From an uncultured bacterium (GTDB taxonomy: Bacteria > Cyanobacteriota > Vampirovibrionia > Gastranaerophilales > Gastranaerophilaceae), in assembly GCA_949290355.1 (NCBI GenBank), contig CASERN010000011.1:434001-498000 (forward strand): a stretch of DNA of 64,000 nucleotides. The letters run 5' to 3'. The position numbers and the translations under genes were made by a program. Below, in pieces: positions 1 to 7,225 of the stretch. The notes under the pieces are model-generated. The model was not told the origin of the DNA. It saw only the letters and a list, made by a program, of their open reading frames with translations, and made no database searches. The first letter of the stretch is position 1. The number at the start of each line of letters is the position of its first letter.

Positions 1-106
1 AATGGTTGATTTTAAAGGATGGAAAGCTTGATTATATCTTGATTTGATTGTCAAGTCTGTACATAAAAGCTTTTCATAATATGATGGTAGAAATAAAGGA
101 GTGTAT

Positions 107-748
107 ATGAAAAAAATTATAATTTTGTTATGTGTATTTTTGCTAGGGAAAGTTTCACTGGCTGCGGATTTAGACACTTTAAAAAATATTAAAGAAGTCC
201 CTTCTCAAATTGTGTTAACTGGAAATTTAATTTTCGATTGGCTGGATATTTCTCAAGTCGAAAGAGATGCTGTGATTGATAAATATCAAAAAGAGCTTTT
301 TGATGAAAATACAGTGTATAAATATAATAAAAAAGAGTTTAAATCTGAGTATAAAGATTTTTTAAAAGATAATGATTATAAAAGACATTATATTCTTGTA
401 AAAAATGGAGTAAAAGAAACAGATTCTGAAAACCTTTGCGGTTTCTATTATAAAGACAATTTGCTTATAAGTTATGCAGTTCAATACAAAAATGATCCAA
501 AAACAGTATATTATTATGACGCTATGGGGAAACTCAGGTATATTGATAAATTCTCGGAAAATTATCCGAATTTTCCTTATATGTCCAAGCAATATCGTGC
601 TAATGGAACTTTAGTCAGTGCTATTTATTTTATTTCCCATGATATGCAATATATGTATAATGATGATAAATCTTTTAAAGGTGCTTGGTATAAAGATAAA
701 ATGTATGACAGACATGCAAAACAGGTTTTGACAAGGACTAATTGGTAA
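107..748 (+). CDS. Secreted hypothetical protein
   Basis: The protein is about 213 residues and I do not recognise its family. It begins with a typical Sec signal peptide (lysines, then a leucine/isoleucine core, then SLAAD near residue 21), so it is probably periplasmic or surface-exposed. The rest is rich in Tyr, Lys and Asp. The C-terminal half has short YYYD..GKLRY and YNDD..FKGAWYKDKMYD elements that look loosely repetitive, but I cannot name a repeat class. I chose the ATG at 107 over the in-frame GTG at 101 because AAAGGAG lies 5-6 bases before it, whereas the GTG would overlap that ribosome site. No terminator is obvious before the next gene, which has its own strong ribosome site. 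Function unknown. Confidence 0.75.
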   Translation: MKKIIILLCVFLLGKVSLAADLDTLKNIKEVPSQIVLTGNLIFDWLDISQVERDAVIDKYQKELFDENTVYKYNKKEFKSEYKDFLKDNDYKRHYILVKNGVKETDSENLCGFYYKDNLLISYAVQYKNDPKTVYYYDAMGKLRYIDKFSENYPNFPYMSKQYRANGTLVSAIYFISHDMQYMYNDDKSFKGAWYKDKMYDRHAKQVLTRTNW

Positions 749-849
749 TAAATACCTTTTTGTTAAAAATTGTAAAGCTTTTGGTGTTTTATAGCAAAAA
801 AATTTTTCTGTATTTTTAAAATATTTTGTGTTAAGAGAAAGGAGTTTAT

Positions 850-1332
850 ATGAGAGTAGAAAATGTTCAAAGCGGACAAAATTTTGGTATGGCTTTTAAA
901 TTAAAAGGTGATGGAGCAAAAAAACTTGCTGAAAAATTCCATAGTTATAGTGATCCATCCATTGCTGAAGAAAGTTTTGTTAAAAAATTTGTAAAACCGG
1001 TTGAAAAATTTAAAAGTGAAGTTATTTATGATGGGAAGGATGTGTTTGTAAAAGATCATGAAACTTCAGATATTTATAAGGTTATGGATGAGGTCAAACC
1101 AGTAGTAGATGGTAGTTCTGCTTATTATTCTGTAAGAAACAAGGTTAATAATGACTTATTATTCAGAGTAGAATATTTTGATGCAGAAAAAGTTCCGGAA
1201 ATTCATGCTGAAAATGCTGTAGAAAAGAAATTGAAATATGCAATGGAAATAATCAAAGAAATGGGTAGAAAAGAGAAAAAATATGAAACTAAAGAAGAAA
1301 CAGCTGGCAGATTAGCTAAATTGTATTCGTAA
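850..1332 (+). CDS. Hypothetical cytoplasmic protein with NFGMAFK N-terminus
   Basis: This is a 160-residue charged protein with no signal peptide or membrane segment. AAAGGAG sits seven bases before the ATG, and the reading frame is clean, so I consider it a real gene. The N-terminus contains the short element NFGMAFK. From memory, similar 'NFG' N-termini occur on several small proteins of Gastranaerophilales, but I could not check this. The C-terminal 40 residues are helix-prone and very rich in Lys and Glu. It is followed by a perfect inverted repeat that probably terminates both this gene and the convergent protease gene. Function unknown. Confidence 0.7.
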   Translation: MRVENVQSGQNFGMAFKLKGDGAKKLAEKFHSYSDPSIAEESFVKKFVKPVEKFKSEVIYDGKDVFVKDHETSDIYKVMDEVKPVVDGSSAYYSVRNKVNNDLLFRVEYFDAEKVPEIHAENAVEKKLKYAMEIIKEMGRKEKKYETKEETAGRLAKLYS

Positions 1333-1355
1333 GTTATAGTTTTTTCATAATATAA

Positions 1356-1386
1356 GTAAAGCCTCAATAATTTATTGAGGCTTTAC
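1356..1386. terminator. Perfect inverted repeat, bidirectional terminator
   Basis: There are 15-base arms around a single central base (GTAAAGCCTCAATAA and its complement). It lies between two convergent genes. The left arm and centre contain the last codons and the stop codon of the minus-strand M16 protease gene, so the terminator is built into that coding sequence. The T-runs on either side are short, so efficiency is uncertain. Confidence 0.6.
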
Positions 1387-3951
1387 GATTGATAGAACGT
1401 AATTATTGTTGAAATATTTGTTTGCAACTTCTATAATGTCGGATTCGGTTACAGAATTTATTAGTTTTATATACTCATCATCAAATTTGTAACCTCTGCC
1501 TGATGCTTCAAACCAACCTATTGTGGTAGCTTTATCAAGATTTGTTTCTTGACCTATTATATAGTGGCCTAAAAGTTTGTCTTTAGCTTCTTGCAATTCT
1601 TTTGTACCTACAAATTCTGTTTTTAATCTGAAAACTTCTTCTTTTAATCTTTTTTCTGCGTAGTCAAGGTTTTCAGGGTTTGTTCCAATGTAGACTATAA
1701 AAGCTCCTTTTAGAACATTTGGAGAGTACTGGGAGCCTAGTTGATAAGCAAGTCCGTCTTTATCTCTTAGATTTTTAAATAATCTTGAGCTCATTCCTGA
1801 TCCCAGAAGAGAATCTATTACTTCTAATGTCGCATATTCTTTTTTATTCAATACTCCAGATGCTTGCCATCCCATTATTATCCAGTCTGTTTTTAAATCT
1901 TTTATATTTGTAGTGATTTTCTTTCCTTGTTGAAGAGTTGGTATTGAATATTTAGAGTAGTCAAATATTTGTCCTTTTTTATTGTTAAAAATTTTTGTAA
2001 ATTCATTTATTGTGTTTTCTATATCAACATTTCCATTAATTGAAATTACTGTGTTTTTTGGGTATAGAGCGTTTTCATAATATTGTTTGATATCTTCTTG
2101 GCTTATTTTGGGTAAGTTTTTTTCAAGTACTTTATTTGAAATAGAATATGGACTGTTTTCAAAAATATAAGTTTTGTAATTGTCAATTGCTATATTTAAA
2201 GGTATATCTTTACTTTTTTTGATAGCATTCAATTTGTCTGTTCTTGTTTTTTCAATTTCATAATCATCTAAAGTTGCATTGTTAATAACTTCATTCAAAA
2301 GTTCAAGAGTTTTTGTATATTCATTTTTTGTTGTAAGTACTGTAATTGCAAAACTGTCAGTTTTTGCTGATGGGACTATTTTAATTCCGCTATCTTCAAG
2401 AACTTGAGCAAATTCAGTTGAAGAATATTTTTTTGTTCCCTTTGTTAAAACGGATGCTGTTAAATCCGCTGTTCCAGGGATGTTTTCAGTAAATTCTCCT
2501 CCCTTTGAAAATATACTTATCGCAATTATATCATTTGTTTTATTTGGTGTAATGAGTAAAGTTGCACCATTTGCCAGTTGATATTTTTTTGTGTTTTTAT
2601 TTTGGTCGATTAATTTTGCAGGTTGTACATTTTGTGTGTTATTTGAGATTTTAACCTCTTTAGAAGATTCTGGTAAAACTATTGACACTGCACTTTTTTC
2701 TTTCCCAAGATACTTATTTGCAACTTGTTTTACATCATCAGCTGTAACTTTTTTAATATTATCAATGTATGTTTCATAATATTTTGTATCATCTGTAGTA
2801 ACCAATGTATATCCTATTTCTCCTGCAATGTTTGAGATGGATTCTCTTTCATAATATGTATTTCTTTCAATTACATTTTTTGCAAGGTTTAACTGTTCTT
2901 GTGTTACTCCATTTTTTTGAATATTTTTTATTTCTGCAAATATTTCATCTTGGAGTTTATTACATTTTTCAGGATTAAATGTTGCAGATATGTAAAATAT
3001 TCCGTCATCTTTAAATCCTGTATTAGCAGCCCCTATAGAATATACGAGTTGTTTTTGTTCTTTAATTTCCCTATAAAAAACAGAAGATCTTCCTTCTCCG
3101 AGTATTGTAGATAGTACGTCAAGAGCATAAGAATCTTTCCCATCTATTTTTACACCTCTAAATCCGATGAGCATATAACCTGATTGAGTATCAGCATATG
3201 CAACTTTTTTAGCTTGAGACGTAAGAATTTTTTCTTTTGGATAAATGTTTTTTATAGGTTTTTTATATTCTGTATTAAAATCATATTTTACTTTTTCTAT
3301 TGCAGATGCAGCATCTATATCCCCAATTATGACTGTTACCATATTAGATGGATTATAATATTTGTTATAATAATCTAAGATTTGCTCTCTTTGTATCGTA
3401 CTTATAATATCAGCTTTACCAATAACTTTTCTTTTATATGGGTGTGATGTATAAAGAAGATTGATAAGATTGTCATATACAAGTGTATTTGGAGAATTTG
3501 CATCTTTCATTATTTCTTCAATTACAACTTTTCTTTCTTTTTCAAGTTCTTTTCTTGGGATCAATGGATGTAAAAGCATGTCAGAATGCATTTCCAATGC
3601 TAAATCAAAGTCTTTTGAGGGTATTGTGATGTAATAATGCGTAAAATCTTTACTTGTTGCTGCGTTAGTTATGGCTCCTTTAGTTTCTAGAATCTTGTCG
3701 AATTCGCCAGGAGCATGGTTGGTTGATCCTTTGAAAAATAAATGTTCTAAAAAGTGAGAAACACCATTATTTTGATTATCTTCATTTATTGATCCTGTTT
3801 TTACCCATGTATCAATAGTAACTATTGGGTTTGTTTTTACTTCTTGAATAACTACTGTTTGCCCGTTATCAAGTTTATATACGTTAAAATCTGCTGCATT
3901 TACAATATTTGCAAATAATATTGCAACCAGTAAGAATACTATTTTTTTCAT
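1372..3951 (-). CDS. M16 family zinc metallopeptidase, two-domain, secreted
   Basis: This is a pitrilysin/insulinase-type (M16) protease of about 859 residues with an N-terminal signal peptide ending near VNAAD. It is predicted to be periplasmic. The inverted zinc motif HFLEH is at residues 66-70, preceded by the NNGVSHFLEH context typical of the family, and a downstream Glu-rich helix (KVVIEEIMKD) provides the third metal ligand. The second half (from about residue 450) repeats the fold without a zinc motif (LTASVLTKGTKKYSS, then SRLFKNLRDKDGLAYQLGSQY). This is the usual active-plus-inactive arrangement of bacterial double M16 proteins. I chose the ATG at 3951 because GAAGGGG precedes it and the signal peptide starts there. 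Another ATG eight codons upstream lacks a ribosome site. Confidence 0.9.
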   Translation of the reverse strand: MKKIVFLLVAILFANIVNAADFNVYKLDNGQTVVIQEVKTNPIVTIDTWVKTGSINEDNQNNGVSHFLEHLFFKGSTNHAPGEFDKILETKGAITNAATSKDFTHYYITIPSKDFDLALEMHSDMLLHPLIPRKELEKERKVVIEEIMKDANSPNTLVYDNLINLLYTSHPYKRKVIGKADIISTIQREQILDYYNKYYNPSNMVTVIIGDIDAASAIEKVKYDFNTEYKKPIKNIYPKEKILTSQAKKVAYADTQSGYMLIGFRGVKIDGKDSYALDVLSTILGEGRSSVFYREIKEQKQLVYSIGAANTGFKDDGIFYISATFNPEKCNKLQDEIFAEIKNIQKNGVTQEQLNLAKNVIERNTYYERESISNIAGEIGYTLVTTDDTKYYETYIDNIKKVTADDVKQVANKYLGKEKSAVSIVLPESSKEVKISNNTQNVQPAKLIDQNKNTKKYQLANGATLLITPNKTNDIIAISIFSKGGEFTENIPGTADLTASVLTKGTKKYSSTEFAQVLEDSGIKIVPSAKTDSFAITVLTTKNEYTKTLELLNEVINNATLDDYEIEKTRTDKLNAIKKSKDIPLNIAIDNYKTYIFENSPYSISNKVLEKNLPKISQEDIKQYYENALYPKNTVISINGNVDIENTINEFTKIFNNKKGQIFDYSKYSIPTLQQGKKITTNIKDLKTDWIIMGWQASGVLNKKEYATLEVIDSLLGSGMSSRLFKNLRDKDGLAYQLGSQYSPNVLKGAFIVYIGTNPENLDYAEKRLKEEVFRLKTEFVGTKELQEAKDKLLGHYIIGQETNLDKATTIGWFEASGRGYKFDDEYIKLINSVTESDIIEVANKYFNNNYVLSIVKPQ

Positions 3952-4026
3952 TTTTTCCCCTTCTTTTTTAAACATATTAAAATTATATTAAACATAATAC
4001 TATAAATTTTTAAATAGGAAAGCAGT

Positions 4027-4302
4027 TTATCTTTTTCTAAATTTTTTTATTAAAGGAAAACTCAATATTGTTGCAGTAATTGTTCCTAATGTAACAAATA
4101 CAGATGTCGGAGTTTTCTTTTTGTTAATACTTTCACTTTTTTTCATAGATACGTATATATCATGATTAATTTTATTAAAATCTTCAGTTGCTTGTTTGTT
4201 TGAGTAAAGTATAGGTGTATATAATTTGTTAGGAGGGGTTATTACTCCAACATTTAAAGTTTTATTTGAAATGTACTGATTTGTATTAGCTACACTATCC
4301 AT
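4027..4302 (-). CDS. Small hypothetical protein with C-terminal membrane anchor
   Basis: This 91-residue protein has a polar N-terminus and one hydrophobic C-terminal segment (about residues 67-85) followed by the basic tail KKFRKR. That is the pattern of a tail-anchored inner-membrane protein. I do not recognise the family. No Shine-Dalgarno sequence precedes the ATG, so either it is translated without one or the gene call is weaker than its neighbours. It sits between the M16 protease (same strand) and the divergent perR gene. Confidence 0.5.
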   Translation of the reverse strand: MDSVANTNQYISNKTLNVGVITPPNKLYTPILYSNKQATEDFNKINHDIYVSMKKSESINKKKTPTSVFVTLGTITATILSFPLIKKFRKR

Positions 4303-4363
4303 AATATTATTAAAACAGAAATAAATAAAAAATTGCTTTATTTTTCAAATTATAAATTATCTA

Positions 4364-4406
4364 TTGACAAAAAAGACAAAATAAATTAAAATGAGAATTA
4401 TTATTA
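4364..4406 (+). promoter_or_regulatory. perR promoter with overlapping PerR/Fur-box-like operator
   Basis: A near-consensus promoter reads TTGACA (4364-4369), a 17-base spacer and TAAAAT (4387-4392). Directly overlapping its end is TGAGAAT-T-ATTATTA (4392-4406). This is an imperfect 7-1-7 inverted repeat (5 of 7 arm positions complementary) resembling the TGATAAT-n-ATTATCA box of Fur/PerR regulators. The position, from the -10 to just past the start site, fits autorepression. The same half-site TGAGAAT recurs at 4826-4832, just upstream of the rubredoxin gene. Operator assignment is by resemblance only. Confidence 0.6.
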
Positions 4407-4421
4407 CTTTTATGGAGAACA

Positions 4422-4814
4422 ATGAATTATTCAAGACAAAGAGAAGTTATACTTGAAACATTAAAGTCTAATGTAGTACATCCTACTGCAGAATATTTAT
4501 ATGCGGTTTTAAAGGAAAAAGAGCCTAATATTAGCCTTGCAACATTGTATCGAAATTTGAATCAGTTAGCAGATAATGGAATAATTAAAAAAATAGATGG
4601 TTTAGAGACTTCTTCACATTATGATCATAATACTCATGAGCATTATCATTTTATATGTGAAAGGTGTAAAAAAGTATTTGATATTAGTGCCGATGTATGT
4701 CCGAATATCGTAAAAAAGACAGAGGAAGGCACCGGTTTTCTAGTTAAAAAATATGATATAGTTTTTAATGGATTATGTGCTGATTGTCTAAAGGAAATAA
4801 AAGAAAGTAACTAA
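4422..4814 (+). CDS. perR: Fur-family peroxide-responsive repressor, PerR-like
   Basis: This 130-residue Fur-superfamily regulator has the winged-helix DNA-binding domain at residues 1-60 (SLATLYRNLNQLADNGII is the recognition region). Structural zinc cysteines are C79/C82 (CERC) and C119/C122 (CADC). The regulatory metal site looks PerR-like rather than Fur-like: an aspartate (HYD, residue 68) occupies the position where E. coli Fur has glutamate, with histidines at 20, 74 and 76 nearby. In PerR these His residues are oxidised by Fe(II) and peroxide, releasing the repressor. GGAG precedes the ATG. The promoter overlaps a PerR-box-like sequence, and the downstream genes encode rubredoxin, rubrerythrin and a flavodiiron protein, which fits peroxide/oxygen control. 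Specificity remains an inference. Confidence 0.88.
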   Translation: MNYSRQREVILETLKSNVVHPTAEYLYAVLKEKEPNISLATLYRNLNQLADNGIIKKIDGLETSSHYDHNTHEHYHFICERCKKVFDISADVCPNIVKKTEEGTGFLVKKYDIVFNGLCADCLKEIKESN

Positions 4815-4856
4815 TATTTTAAAGTGAGAATATAATAGTAAGTAAAGGAGAAAAAA

Positions 4857-4994
4857 ATGGAAAAGTATGTATGCACAGTATGTGGTTATGTATATGACCC
4901 GGAAGAAAACGATGGTGTAAAATTTGAAGATTTAGCAGATGATTATGTATGCCCTCTTTGTGGTGTAGGAAAAGATTTGTTTGAAAAACAATAG
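4857..4994 (+). CDS. rub: Rubredoxin (short, 45 residues)
   Basis: This one-iron electron carrier has two CxxC motifs, CTVCG at residues 6-10 and CPLCG at 32-36, which bind Fe(SCys)4. At 45 residues it lacks about seven residues of the usual loop after YVYDP, as in the known short rubredoxin of Desulfovibrio desulfuricans. It is therefore a complete protein, not a truncation. AAAGGAG lies 6 bases before the ATG. The gene starts 42 bases after perR and is followed by a terminator-like hairpin. Its likely partners are the rubrerythrin and flavodiiron protein immediately downstream, to which it would pass electrons for reducing peroxide and oxygen. Confidence 0.93.
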   Translation: MEKYVCTVCGYVYDPEENDGVKFEDLADDYVCPLCGVGKDLFEKQ

Positions 4995-5022
4995 CTTTTT
5001 CTCAAATTTTTAATAAGATATG

Positions 5023-5054
5023 AAAAGGCTTTGTTAATTTGGCAAGGTCTTTTT
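5023..5054 (+). terminator. Rho-independent terminator after rubredoxin
   Basis: A GGCTTTG/CAAGGTC stem (7 pairs, two of them G-U) with a nine-base loop is flanked by AAAA and TTTTT. It separates the perR-rubredoxin unit from the rubrerythrin-fprA unit, so the latter probably has its own promoter (a TATAAA lies at 5078-5083). Confidence 0.55.
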
Positions 5055-5098
5055 ATTTATGTTAAAATGTTGTTGTGTATAAATAAGAGGATATTGAT

Positions 5099-5641
5099 TT
5101 GACTTATACTGGAACTCAAACGGAAAAAAATTTACAAAAAGCTTTTGAAATTACATCAAAAAGGCGTATGGAGTATGATATCTATGCTTTGATAGCAGAA
5201 AAGCAAGGTTATAAGGATGTAAGTCGTTTATTAGCAAGATTTGCCGAACATGAAAAAGAACATTCAAAATTGTGGTATAAGTGGTTAAAATTAAATAATG
5301 GGAAATTCCCTACATTATTAAATTGTGTGGAAAATGCCTTAAAAGAAGAAAAAGATGAAATTGAAGGAATATATGAGGCTTTTTCAAAAAAAGCCAAAGA
5401 GGAAGGTTTTGAGCATATCTCAGAATTGTTCATAAATATCGAAAATATTGAGAAGATTCATTATGACAGATTACGAAAATTGATCTTGAAACTTGAAAAT
5501 AATGTAGAACCCAATAAAGATGGGACTTATAATTGGGCTTGCAGTACCTGCGGAGCTATTTTAATACAAGAGGAGGAACCGGCTTTTTGCCCATTATGTT
5601 TGAAAGAAGAAGTATTTTTTTATAAAAAGCCAAATAAATAG
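5099..5641 (+). CDS. Rubrerythrin-family protein with one non-canonical diiron ligand
   Basis: This 180-residue protein has a ferritin-like four-helix domain (about 1-140) and a C-terminal rubredoxin domain (CSTCG at 148-152, CPLC at 166-169). Rubrerythrins reduce hydrogen peroxide using electrons from rubredoxin. Ligand-bearing elements present are AEHEKEH, the EKDEIE helix and IEKIH. The first helix, where the family has FxGES with a metal-binding Glu, reads FEITS, so that ligand appears to be Thr. The start is TTG at 5099 with AGAGG eight bases upstream, and the TYTGTQTEKNL N-terminus matches the family. It is 17 bases ahead of fprA and surely co-transcribed with it. Confidence 0.88.
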   Translation: MTYTGTQTEKNLQKAFEITSKRRMEYDIYALIAEKQGYKDVSRLLARFAEHEKEHSKLWYKWLKLNNGKFPTLLNCVENALKEEKDEIEGIYEAFSKKAKEEGFEHISELFINIENIEKIHYDRLRKLILKLENNVEPNKDGTYNWACSTCGAILIQEEEPAFCPLCLKEEVFFYKKPNK

Positions 5642-5658
5642 TAAAGGAGAAATATTAA

Positions 5659-6846
5659 ATGAAATTTCAAGAAATTAAAAACAATATTTATTATTGTGGA
5701 TTAAATGATTGCGATAGAAGAATTTTTGATGAATTAATCCCTTTAGAACATGGAACAAGTTATAATTCTTATTTGGTCAAAGGATCTGAAAAAACTGCAA
5801 TAATAGATACTATGTATCCGCCAAAAACAAAAGAGTATTTAAAACGTCTTTCTGAAAATCAGGTAGGAAAAGTCGATTATATTGTCGCAAACCATGGAGA
5901 ACAAGATCATTCAGGTTCAATACCTGCATTGTTGGAAAAATACCCAAATGCAGTAGTATTAACAAATCCAAAAGTAGCTGAAAATATAAAATCAATGTTG
6001 CATGTACCTGAAAATAAAATTCAAATTATTTCAGATGGTGAGGAAGTTTCTTTAGGAGATAAGACATTGAAATTTATTTTTGCTCCTGGAGTTCATTGGC
6101 CTGATACTATGTTTACTTATATAAAAGAAGACAATATTATATGTACTTGCGACTTTTTGGGAGCTCATTATACTTTCTCTGACGTTTTTGCTCAAGAAAG
6201 TAAAGAATTAGAACACAGTGCAAAAAGATATTATGCAGAAATAATGATGCCATTCAGAATGATGTGCAAAAAATATACAAAAATGATAAAAGATATGAAT
6301 GTTGATATGATTTTGCCAAGTCATGGCCCTGTATATACAAGACCTGATTTTATTTTGGATTTATATACTGATTGGACTGATGACACTCCAAAAAATCTTG
6401 TAGCAATGCCTTATGTTTCAATGTATGAAAGCACAAAAGAAATGATTGATTACTTAAGTGATAAATTAGAGGCTAAAGGTATTAAAACATTCAAATTTGA
6501 TATTGTGGATGATGATTTAGGGGATCTTGCAATGTCATTAGTTGATGCTGCAACAATTGTGATGGGTACATCAATGGTTCTTGCAGGGCCACATCCAATG
6601 GCAGTTAATGTTGCTTATCTTGCAGCAGTATTGAGACCAAAGGCAAAATTTGCATCACTTGTCGGATCATATGGTTGGGGTGGCAAATTATTTGATTTGT
6701 TAGCTCAAATTTTAGCACCTTTAAAACTTGATTTGATTGATCCATTACAAGTAAAAGGTAAACCAACAGAAGAAGATTTCAAAAAACTTGATATTATGGC
6801 TGAAAGTATATATGAAAAACATAAATCAATAGGAATTGTTGAGTAA
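5659..6846 (+). CDS. fprA: Flavodiiron protein (A-type flavoprotein, oxygen reductase)
   Basis: This 395-residue protein has an N-terminal metallo-beta-lactamase-like diiron domain (to about 250) and a C-terminal flavodoxin-like FMN domain (about 255-395). The diiron motif H79-x-E81-x-D83-H84 is intact, followed by HWPDT, DFLGAH and SHGP ligand regions. The FMN loop is MPYVSMYESTKEM. Such enzymes reduce O2 to water (or NO to N2O) in the cytoplasm of anaerobes, with rubredoxin as usual donor. There is no fused rubredoxin, consistent with the separate rubredoxin gene upstream. AAAGGAG precedes the ATG. A hairpin terminator follows. Confidence 0.94.
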   Translation: MKFQEIKNNIYYCGLNDCDRRIFDELIPLEHGTSYNSYLVKGSEKTAIIDTMYPPKTKEYLKRLSENQVGKVDYIVANHGEQDHSGSIPALLEKYPNAVVLTNPKVAENIKSMLHVPENKIQIISDGEEVSLGDKTLKFIFAPGVHWPDTMFTYIKEDNIICTCDFLGAHYTFSDVFAQESKELEHSAKRYYAEIMMPFRMMCKKYTKMIKDMNVDMILPSHGPVYTRPDFILDLYTDWTDDTPKNLVAMPYVSMYESTKEMIDYLSDKLEAKGIKTFKFDIVDDDLGDLAMSLVDAATIVMGTSMVLAGPHPMAVNVAYLAAVLRPKAKFASLVGSYGWGGKLFDLLAQILAPLKLDLIDPLQVKGKPTEEDFKKLDIMAESIYEKHKSIGIVE

Positions 6847-6866
6847 GTTTAGTTTAAAAAGAAAAA

Positions 6867-6892
6867 AAGAGCAGATTGAAAAATCTGCTCTT
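6867..6892 (+). terminator. Hairpin terminator after fprA
   Basis: AAGAGCAGATT, a GAAA tetraloop and the exact complement follow the fprA stop by 20 bases. The downstream T-run is short and mixed (TTAATATTT). Confidence 0.75.
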
Positions 6893-6975
6893 AATATTTG
6901 TAAATATTTTAAAAATATTTAGCAATTAAATGATAATCTTAGTTTTATAATCAATATGAAATTGGAGGAAAAAAT

Positions 6976-7194
6976 ATGATTAAAGCAATTAGTATGTTAG
7001 GCAATGTTGAAGCTCCTGCAAATGTAGCGAATGCTGCTCCTGCTGTTAAACCAGAAGTAAATGCACCAGCTCTTAATCAAGAGCCGGTAAAGGATACATT
7101 TGTTCCATCTGCAGATAAAAAAGAAGAAACACCAAAAGCTGATCCAAATGATAAATTTGAAAAAGCTGATAAAAAACCAGAAGAAACAAAATAA
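6976..7194 (+). CDS. Small low-complexity hypothetical protein
   Basis: This 72-residue protein is dominated by Ala, Pro, Lys and Glu. The N-terminal half alternates Ala/Pro/Val/Asn, and the C-terminal half is a Lys/Asp/Glu/Pro tail. It has no signal peptide, transmembrane segment or recognisable domain and is probably disordered. A strong GGAGG ribosome site and a perfect terminator directly after the stop make it likely to be expressed. Function unknown. Confidence 0.6.
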   Translation: MIKAISMLGNVEAPANVANAAPAVKPEVNAPALNQEPVKDTFVPSADKKEETPKADPNDKFEKADKKPEETK

Positions 7195-7225
7195 AAAAAA
7201 GACCTCGAAAGAGGTCTTTTTTTTT
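7193..7225. terminator. Bidirectional Rho-independent terminator
   Basis: GACCTC, a GAAA tetraloop and GAGGTC are flanked by A8 and T9, giving a strong terminator in both directions. It serves the 72-residue gene on the plus strand and thrS on the minus strand, and its right edge touches the thrS stop codon. Confidence 0.9.

Noticed and set aside
2591-3378. Open frames on the plus strand inside the M16 protease gene
   Set aside because: They are antisense shadows rich in Phe, Ser and Cys without ribosome sites, while the minus-strand frame encodes a clear protease.
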